In this document: positions 1 through 3,952 of the stretch, one piece after another
Numbering within the stretch: position 1 is the stretch's first letter
Layout of the letters: each line of letters begins with the position of its first letter
Assembly (NCBI GenBank): GCA_964459065.1
Contig: CAYWMN010000144.1
Span: forward strand, 1-9,281
Direction of reading: 5' to 3'
Length of the DNA: 9,281 bases
Origin: JAMCXS01 sp964459065
GTDB taxonomy: Bacteria > Acidobacteriota > Terriglobia > UBA7540
Notes under the pieces: model-generated
What the model saw: only the letters and a program-made list of their open reading frames with translations
Database searches by the model: none
What the model was told of the DNA's origin: nothing
Made by a program: the position numbers and the translations under genes

Positions 1-257
1 TTCCGCACCGAAAAGAAGCCGCTGTCGGCGCTGACTTCGGTGGGCCGTTCGCCGCGTCTTCGCCAGTTGCCGGCGCAGTTCATCCCCGCTCGCCCTTCTT
101 CCACGTAGTCGGCTTCGAAGCCCCTCAAATCCAACTCCTCCACCACCCGGTGCAGAAAGAAGCACAGGTGATTGTCGCCCAGCATCTCCTGCACACTCGG
201 CGGTAGCAAATAGGCTTGCTCCGGATTGTAGGGAAGAAAACCCTCCTCACCCCGCAT
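1..257 (-). pseudogene. IS1182/IS5-type transposase fragment, internally deleted and cut by the window edge
   Basis: Reading the minus strand from ATG 257-255 gives about 85 residues with no stop before the window edge. The start (FLPYNPEQAYLLPPSVQEML, then GDNHLCFFLHRVVEELDLRG) is the usual N-terminus of IS1182-family DDE transposases (DUF772-type domain), which cut and join IS ends. After YVEEGRAG the reading changes abruptly to GERPTEVSADSGFFS. In intact relatives this resembles the central catalytic segment (P..vsADaGYfSeeN), normally more than 200 residues further on. The simplest reading is that a large internal part has been lost and the two pieces remain in frame, with the join near nt 75-90. 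The -1 frame across the join also gives a transposase-like charged stretch (DELRRQLAKTRR), so the exact junction is uncertain. No good Shine-Dalgarno precedes the ATG. The copy is almost certainly inactive. The family call is from recognition of motifs, not from a search. Confidence 0.72.
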
Positions 258-332
258 TATACGTGCCTGTCAACCCCCGGTTGTCACACAGACTCCAAGG
301 GCGAGGGTTGGAATCATTATGGGGCTCCCGTA

Positions 333-377
333 CCCACGGCTTACGCCGTGGGCTAAGGTCTGTCGGCCCTCCGGGCC
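333..377. repeat. REP-like double hairpin
   Basis: Two hairpins sit 12 bases apart. The first is a perfect 8-bp stem, CCCACGGC (333-340) with GCCGTGGG (345-352), around a TTAC loop. The second is GGCCC (365-369) with GGGCC (373-377) around TCC. Paired GC-rich palindromes with small loops between genes are typical of REP/BIME elements mobilised by RAYT (TnpA-REP) transposases, and similar sequences recur in genomes of this style. Only one copy is present in this window, so its repetitive nature is inferred. No T-run follows either stem, which argues against an intrinsic terminator. The rest of 258-521 holds a short CAACC-CCC-GGTTG hairpin (271-283) and no convincing gene. Confidence 0.5.
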
Positions 378-521
378 TGCGCCATTCCCAACTGCTCCGC
401 GAATTAAAACCTCTCTGCCAGCCGGCCCGCCGGTCATTCTTCTCCTGGCGCTGACAGGACGGGCTTCGAGGTGGAGACGATTGCCTCTCGTCCTTAGCTT
501 CCGTAGCCCCATGGCGGGTTC

Positions 522-760
522 TTGAATCGACCTATCATCCATGCCAAGTCAGTTAACGGGTTTGATACCGTTGTGGGCCAGTTACTCCAGTACATGGGCT
601 GGGTCAAGAAGCACAAGACCGCGAATGGGGAAAGCGTCCGGGGTATCATCATCACCGGGGCCTCCGATGAGCTGATCAAGTATGCGATGCGGATGAGTCA
701 AGGAATCTCGTTTTACACATAAAGGTGAGTTTTGACCTCGTGGAGGAGGAGACGGCATAG
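522..760 (+). pseudogene. NucS/DUF91-like nuclease, C-terminal remnant with a frameshift
   Basis: From about nt 550 the plus strand encodes SVNGFDTVVGQLLQYMGWVK, then a hydrophilic turn, then VRGIIITGASDELIKYAM. This is the pattern of the C-terminal half of RecB-like nuclease domains in the NucS/DUF91 group (typically VVGQiLRYMGWV...vRGIIia.eaDEkLkYAl). These proteins cleave DNA at mismatches or branched structures. The frame closes at TAA 720-722 after SQGISFYT. Moving to the next frame at about 721-722 continues as KVSFDLVEEETA and stops at TAG 758-760, which matches the family ending (Y-KVSFeL). One lost base, turning TAT into TA at 720-721, explains the break. The N-terminal part with the catalytic ELK-type strand is missing: the frame is closed by TAG at 504-506, and homology starts only near 550. 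A TTG at 522 is the only nearby start and is probably not a real one. This is a truncated, frameshifted relic. Confidence 0.75.
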
Positions 761-805
761 AGCATTCTCAGTCGGCGACATAGTTCTTCAGGAAAGGACA
801 CCTAC

Positions 806-964
806 ATGCGACCGCTATTTACGATTCACGCTGGAGAGTACCTGGTCGGCTCCGAAATCGAGCAACATTTTAAAAAGGAAAAGTTGAATGTCTGGATTCC
901 ATCAAGAGGTGCTGATATAGACCTGCTTGTCTCCGACCCCAAATGCGTCTACATAGGGCCTTAA
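806..964 (+). pseudogene. Truncated N-terminus of a probable nuclease-fold protein (52 codons)
   Basis: ATG 806-808 lies 7 bases after a purine-rich Shine-Dalgarno (AGGAAAGGA, 790-798). It opens a 52-codon frame beginning MRPLFTIHAGEYLVGSEIEQ, continuing through LNVWIPSRGADIDLLVSDPK, and closing with CVYIGP and TAA 962-964. It resembles the first third of small proteins that begin with LFTIHAGEYLVG..IE and carry a GIDLLV strand. In the intact form as I recall it, this is followed by a sLQVKfS-like strand, the layout of a PD-(D/E)XK nuclease fold. If so, the acidic residue in IDLLV is kept and the (E/Q)xK half is lost. The break falls just before the tandem repeats and attachment site of the element end, so recombination there probably removed the 3' part. 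Family recognition is from memory and only moderately sure. It could instead be a genuine short protein. Confidence 0.5.
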
Positions 965-982
965 GTCCGAGATCAAAAATTG

Positions 983-1006
983 GGGTCCAATCAAGGGTCC
1001 AATCAA
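983..1006. repeat. Two perfect tandem 12-bp repeats (GGGTCCAATCAA)
   Basis: GGGTCCAATCAA occurs at 983-994 and again directly at 995-1006 with no mismatch. The pair lies about 50 bases inside the tRNA-Val half that marks the element edge. Direct repeats of this size next to a tRNA attachment core are what arm-type binding sites of tyrosine integrases look like. No integrase is present in the window, so this role is inference. Confidence 0.6.
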
Positions 1007-1047
1007 AGCTAGAATTGGTGCCGCATCTAATTGAATTTACTAGCTTT
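1005..1047. repeat. Inverted repeat AAAGCTAG...CTAGCTTT beside the attachment site
   Basis: AAAGCTAG (1005-1012) is matched by CTAGCTTT (1040-1047), 8 bp perfect, separated by 27 bases. AATT also occurs just inside each arm (1013-1016 and 1034-1037). The right arm ends 9 bases before the tRNA-like sequence. It may be a recombinase or excisionase site, or simply a cruciform-prone element end. Confidence 0.45.
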
Positions 1048-1056
1048 GCTTCGCTG

Positions 1057-1101
1057 TTGACACGGTAGAGGTCAACGGTTCGAGTCCGCTCGGGCCTACC
1101 A
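1057..1101 (+). tRNA. 3' half of tRNA-Val(GAC), displaced attachment-site copy (not functional)
   Basis: The 45 bases parse as a tRNA from the anticodon loop onward. The loop is TTGACAC (1057-1063, anticodon GAC, valine), the 3' anticodon stem GGTAG (1064-1068) and the variable loop AGGTC (1069-1073). The T-arm is AACGG-TTCGAGT-CCGCT (1074-1090), followed by the 3' acceptor strand CGGGCCT (1091-1097), discriminator A and encoded CCA (1099-1101). The 5' half is absent: no AGGCCCG acceptor, no D-arm, and the bases before the loop (CGCTG) cannot pair with GGTAG. One T-stem pair is broken (A1075 with C1089), as expected of a copy no longer under selection. This is the signature of an integrative element that used the tRNA anticodon loop as its target. 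An intact, restored tRNA-Val should lie at the other end of the element, to the left of the window. It should be annotated as an att site or partial tRNA. Confidence 0.78.
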
Positions 1102-1149
1102 TTTGTTTTCTGGAAGCCGGCAAGCCCTCTCCTCATCTCCATTTCAATC

Positions 1150-1236
1150 TCAACCCGATGGCCGGCCCGATGCGGTGAGGGCTCCGAACGGGTAACGGGG
1201 CTTAGGTTCGTCAGGGAATTCTGGCTTGTTTGCCAT
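1150..1236 (-). CDS. Possible 28-residue small protein
   Basis: On the minus strand a textbook Shine-Dalgarno, AGGAGG (1249-1244), stands 7 bases before ATG 1236-1234. The frame encodes MANKPEFPDEPKPRYPFGAL followed by TASGRPSG and ends at TGA 1152-1150. The peptide is rich in proline and charged residues and has no membrane segment, cysteine or other motif I recognise. In-frame ATGs further upstream exist but lack a ribosome binding site. The ribosome binding site is the main support. It could be a real small protein, a remnant of a longer gene cut off near the integration site, or chance. Confidence 0.3.
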   Translation of the reverse strand: MANKPEFPDEPKPRYPFGALTASGRPSG

Positions 1237-1278
1237 GAACTCCCCTCCTGCACCAAGGCGTGCCTGAACTTTTCGGGT

Positions 1279-1301
1279 GCCTTCAGACGCCGGATGAAGG
1301 C
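1279..1301. other. Hairpin upstream of folD
   Basis: GCCTTCA (1279-1285) pairs perfectly with TGAAGGC (1295-1301) around the loop GACGCCGGA. There is no T-run on either side, so it is not a clear intrinsic terminator. It lies about 110 bases before the folD promoter and its role is unknown. Confidence 0.35.
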
Positions 1302-1412
1302 TGCCGTTGAGGGTGAACGAGCAGCGGAGCATCAGGTGAACAGGAGCCGAAAGGACCAGCATTCTGCCCTTTGAAGACCGCCCATCCCTGAATTAGAGAA
1401 CGGTTGCCTGTA

Positions 1413-1421
1413 TGTTATAAT
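1413..1421 (+). promoter_or_regulatory. Extended -10 promoter for folD
   Basis: TGTTATAAT is a perfect extended -10 element (TGN plus TATAAT, 1416-1421). At the 17-base position there is only TTAGAG (1393-1398), a poor -35, which fits with promoters that rely on the extended -10. Transcription would start near 1428, giving a leader of about 40 bases before the folD ATG. Confidence 0.6.
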
Positions 1422-1467
1422 CGCGGGTTCATAATAGACTTCGGGTTCCATCCCTTCTGGACAACCT

Positions 1468-2442
1468 ATGGCTGCCGTCATATTGAGCGGAAAAGAGTTG
1501 GCCAGCCGCATCGAACGGCTTGCGGGTGAACACCTTTCGGTGCTCAAGCGCTCGCATGGCATCTCTCCGAAGCTTGGCGTCATCCATGCCGGAAGCGACG
1601 AAGCCTCACAGAAGTATGTCCAGCGCAAGCGGGAAAGATGCAATCGGCTCGGCATCGAATTCAGCCAGTTCAACCTGCCTGAGTCGGCCGATGCTGATTC
1701 CGTCTTGAAACTTGTCAAGCAACTGAGCGCTGACGACACCTTTCACGGAATCCTCGTCCAGCTTCCCCTGCCGGGGCATATTACCGAGATGGAAACCCGG
1801 GAGATTTTTGAATCGATCGATCCCCGTAAAGACGTCGACGGCGTGTCGAGCAAAGCAACAATCTACTACTACGACGCGCTCCCCAACTATCTTTTTCTCC
1901 CCTGCACGCCCCACGGGATCATGAACCTTCTGCAACATCATGGGATCCCCATGGGAGGGGCGCGGGTCGCGGTGCTCGGCAGGAACACCATCACCGGAAA
2001 GGCCATGCAGATCCTCATCGGAGGGCGATACGGCAATGCGACGCCCCTGTGGGTGCATCGGAAATCGTACTCCGGGCATTGGAAGCACACTCTTGCGGAG
2101 TACCTGCATGACGCCGACATCGTCATCTGTTTCGTCGGCGTAAGACCGCCCGGCCGCGACTATCTGATCACCGCGGAGATGGTCAAGGAAGGGTCCGTGA
2201 TTATCGACGCGGGCCTGCGCTATGAGGGAAGGTCCGTCTTCGGGGACGTCGACTTCGAAAACGTCAAACAGAAGGCGGGCTACGTGACGCCGCCGATTGG
2301 CGGGGTGGGTCCCCTGACCGTGGCCTCGCTCATCAGAAACATGGACTTTGCCACTCACTACGCCGCCCACCGCGAACTGCCGCTGAGCGAACTCTACCGG
2401 GTCCGGCCCAGCTACGGCGCCCTGGACATTGCTCCAGCCTGA
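1468..2442 (+). CDS. folD: Methylenetetrahydrofolate dehydrogenase/cyclohydrolase (FolD), divergent
   Basis: FolD is a cytoplasmic enzyme of one-carbon metabolism. It oxidises 5,10-methylene-THF with NADP+ and hydrolyses the methenyl form to 10-formyl-THF for purine and initiator-tRNA synthesis. Catalytic-domain landmarks are present: Y50 and K54 in SQKYVQRKRERC, Q98 in GILVQLPLP (94-102), D122/D124 in DPRKDVDG (118-125) and PCTPHG (144-149). The nucleotide domain has LGRNTITGK (169-177), where most FolD have GRS.iVG, and PPIGGVGPLT (274-283) in place of PVPGGVGPMT. The segment after DVDG (VSSKATIYYYDALPNYLF) is unlike the usual FHP.NvGrL stretch. The protein has 324 residues, about 30-40 more than typical, mainly through a C-terminal tail after RNMDFATHYAA. 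The Shine-Dalgarno is weak. The ATG is chosen because the IL-SGKELA start matches the family and the promoter lies just upstream. The family is certain; normal dual activity is likely because the catalytic residues are kept. Another folD may exist elsewhere in the genome. Confidence 0.93.
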   Translation: MAAVILSGKELASRIERLAGEHLSVLKRSHGISPKLGVIHAGSDEASQKYVQRKRERCNRLGIEFSQFNLPESADADSVLKLVKQLSADDTFHGILVQLPLPGHITEMETREIFESIDPRKDVDGVSSKATIYYYDALPNYLFLPCTPHGIMNLLQHHGIPMGGARVAVLGRNTITGKAMQILIGGRYGNATPLWVHRKSYSGHWKHTLAEYLHDADIVICFVGVRPPGRDYLITAEMVKEGSVIIDAGLRYEGRSVFGDVDFENVKQKAGYVTPPIGGVGPLTVASLIRNMDFATHYAAHRELPLSELYRVRPSYGALDIAPA

Positions 2443-2498
2443 AGTCGCTTGCAAGCCCCACACTCGCTGACTTTCTCATGTGCATTGCCGGATGCAGG

Positions 2499-2538
2499 AA
2501 AAGGACCTGCCGCTCAAGACCGCTGAGCGGGGCGGTCC
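2499..2538 (-). terminator. Rho-independent terminator of the sialidase-like gene
   Basis: GGACC (2503-2507) pairs with GGTCC (2534-2538). After small bulges, CCGCTC (2510-2515) pairs with GAGCGG (2525-2530) around a 9-base loop, and G2509-C2533 may add one more pair. On the minus strand the hairpin runs directly into TTTT (complement of 2499-2502). It lies 58 bases beyond the TAA of the minus-strand gene. The plus side has no immediate T-run, so it serves folD, if at all, only weakly. Confidence 0.6.
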
Positions 2539-2595
2539 GGTGACGACGGGTTTTGCTGGGGCCAGGCGGACTGCGAGACAATTCTGTCGTGAGCC

Positions 2596-3726
2596 TTATC
2601 GGGGTAGATTGAAGTCCCGCAATTTGTACTCCGAGATGTCAATGTCTTCTTTGTTGGTCGAGTAAATGACCCACAAGGATCCACCGTGCTCGATTGCATG
2701 GGGATATTGGAAACTGCCTTTCCCTCCCTTGTATTTTCCCGGATAGCGCAGCTTGGGTGCGTCCTTGCGAAGTGCAAGCGGATGCACAAAACTCCACCCG
2801 TCCCGGCTGAAGGAGATCGCCAAAGGATCGCGGGCCTTCTGATTGGGATTGTTGATCAGGTAATACCAACCGTTTGAAAGCCTCCCTGAAAAGTTCTTGC
2901 TGGTCGCATCGGGATAATTGGTGCGGACGGGTGCCGACCAGGTCCTGCCGCCGTCATGGCTGATCGATTGGAACAGATCCTTGGAGTGTCGAGCGTCACG
3001 GAAGATCAGGTGGCCGGTCCCTTGAGGATCAATGTACCAACTGGGTTCACTCATGCGGTCGGCTGGAGCCTTGCCCGGCAGCCTGGTGACCGTCCAATGG
3101 GCGCCGGCAAGTGTGTCGGAGACGGCCGTGTGCATGACGGCATAGCTGTCCCGGCAGGTCATGAACAAATGACCCCCAAAACGACGAGGCGGGAAGTTGT
3201 TCATGCAGTTATCGAGGTAGGTTCCGAGTTTCTGCCACGAGGCGCCGTCCCACCTGAAACGAACCAGCTTGAGGTTATGCCACGATTCGCGACGGCCGCC
3301 GGTCCACCGGTGGCCGTCACTGTAGGCCGCCAAAGCATACAGATGTCCGTCGTGGGTGAAGACTCCGCGGGCGATCCAGAGCGCGGGGCTGGGCAGGCTG
3401 TCCACCAAAACACCCGCCGTTGACCAATGATGCCCGTCCGGGCTTGTTGCGTAGTCAATACGCTGCTGGCCGCTGTCCTCGTTGACTTTGCCAGACGACC
3501 AGACCGCCCAGAACTTGCCTTGATACCAGGTGAGATAGGAGTGAAGATTGAATTGCCATTGACCGGCTTGGGCCCGATAGACGGTGCTGGTGAGGCTCCT
3601 GGCTAACCGCAACTCTGACGGATTGGCCAGGGCCCGCCCGGTCTTGAGAAGATTTTCGGGATTACGGCTTGATGGGGCGGCCCACCCCAGCACAACCGCT
3701 AATGCCGCAAGCCATACAACTTTCAT
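2596..3726 (-). CDS. Secreted sialidase-like (BNR/Asp-box) beta-propeller protein
   Basis: This is probably an exported glycoside hydrolase or sugar-binding protein of the sialidase superfamily, 376 residues from ATG 3726-3724. That start has an ideal Shine-Dalgarno (AGGAGG, 3738-3733, 6-base spacer) and yields a clean Sec signal peptide, MKVVWLAALAVVLGWAAPSS, with likely cleavage after WAA. Asp-box-type repeats mark propeller blades: SPDGHHWS (95-102), SHDGGRTWS (256-264, the best) and SRDGWSF (307-313). Other family features are RMSEPSW (224-230), NFSGRLSNGWYYLINNP (278-294) and PHAIEHGGSLWVIYSTNKED (342-361). The canonical FRIP motif of true sialidases is not seen (WIARGVF at the comparable place), so neuraminidase activity should not be assumed. 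The gene is divergent from the FAD oxidoreductase and ends in its own terminator. The frame can be extended to an ATG at 3804, which adds MNRRRFLKRIALYSAMIGGF, a Tat-like leader, but that ATG overlaps the predicted -10. Confidence 0.85.
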   Translation of the reverse strand: MKVVWLAALAVVLGWAAPSSRNPENLLKTGRALANPSELRLARSLTSTVYRAQAGQWQFNLHSYLTWYQGKFWAVWSSGKVNEDSGQQRIDYATSPDGHHWSTAGVLVDSLPSPALWIARGVFTHDGHLYALAAYSDGHRWTGGRRESWHNLKLVRFRWDGASWQKLGTYLDNCMNNFPPRRFGGHLFMTCRDSYAVMHTAVSDTLAGAHWTVTRLPGKAPADRMSEPSWYIDPQGTGHLIFRDARHSKDLFQSISHDGGRTWSAPVRTNYPDATSKNFSGRLSNGWYYLINNPNQKARDPLAISFSRDGWSFVHPLALRKDAPKLRYPGKYKGGKGSFQYPHAIEHGGSLWVIYSTNKEDIDISEYKLRDFNLPR

Positions 3727-3730
3727 TACA

Positions 3731-3739
3731 CTCCTCCTT
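3731..3739 (-). promoter_or_regulatory. Ribosome binding site that fixes the sialidase-like start
   Basis: On the minus strand AAGGAGGAG (3739-3731) leaves 6 bases between the AGGAGG core and ATG 3726-3724. The alternative ATG at 3804 has only a GAGG about 13 bases away. This decides for the shorter protein. Confidence 0.75.
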
Positions 3740-3802
3740 GATTGGAAGCCACCTATCATTGCCGAATAAAGAGCGATACGCTTCAGGAAACGTCGCCGAT
3801 TC

Positions 3803-3830
3803 ATTTTAGCCGATTAACCTCGCTTGAAAA
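3803..3830 (-). promoter_or_regulatory. Predicted sigma70-type promoter of the sialidase-like gene
   Basis: Read on the minus strand: TTTTCA (3830-3825, 4 of 6 to TTGACA), 16 bases, TAAAAT (3808-3803, 5 of 6 to TATAAT). Transcription would begin near 3796, downstream of the ATG at 3804, so the longer frame could not be translated from this transcript. The leader to ATG 3726 would be about 70 bases. Confidence 0.5.
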
Positions 3831-3864
3831 TGGGCCTTTACAGACTTCTAAACTTATACTTGGA

Positions 3865-3889
3865 GTGGCGCGCCCGGTTTGGTGGCGCC
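3865..3889. promoter_or_regulatory. GTGGCGC direct repeats between the divergent promoters
   Basis: GTGGCGC occurs at 3865-3871 and 3882-3888, spaced 17 bases start to start. Each overlaps a palindrome: GGCGCGCC (3867-3874) and GGCGCC (3884-3889). The pair lies between the two opposing promoters and abuts the -35 of the FAD gene, a suitable place for a shared regulator. The function is inference only. Confidence 0.3.
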
Positions 3890-3890
3890 T

Positions 3891-3919
3891 TTGCCGGATT
3901 GAATGGCTTGGCTTATAGT
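3891..3919 (+). promoter_or_regulatory. Predicted sigma70-type promoter of the FAD oxidoreductase
   Basis: TTGCCG (3891-3896, 4 of 6) and TATAGT (3914-3919, 5 of 6) are separated by exactly 17 bases. The start would be near 3926, followed by a leader of about 27 bases that contains the ribosome binding site GAGGAGGA (3938-3945). Confidence 0.6.
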
Positions 3920-3952
3920 TGATTCGACCGCGACAACGAGGAGGAATTCGCA

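Larger units (their letters stand above)
1102..1467. other. 366-base region between the attachment site and folD
   Basis: No long gene is supported here. It contains one short minus-strand ORF with a strong ribosome binding site (1150-1236), a 7-bp hairpin GCCTTCA/TGAAGGC with a 9-base loop (1279-1301), and the folD promoter (1413-1421). Longer frames on the minus strand run through the tRNA antisense sequence and look like artefacts. Confidence 0.6.

Noticed and set aside
263..454. Plus-strand frame of 63 codons through the REP-like hairpins, and overlapping frames to 542 on either strand
   Set aside because: Low-complexity Arg/Leu/Gly composition, no ribosome binding site, no recognisable motif, and it is built mostly from the palindromes.
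983..1006. Two-unit repeat considered as the start of a CRISPR array
   Set aside because: The 12-bp units abut with no spacer, and no further copies or cas genes are present.
870..1256. Minus-strand frame of 128 codons containing GRPERTRTVDLYRVN
   Set aside because: That peptide is the antisense translation of the tRNA-Val 3' half, a well-known source of false proteins near attachment sites. The frame also covers the tandem repeats and has no ribosome binding site at its ATG.
1606..2463. 285-codon minus-strand frame opposite folD
   Set aside because: It is the antisense shadow of a clearly recognised gene in high-GC DNA and has no family features.
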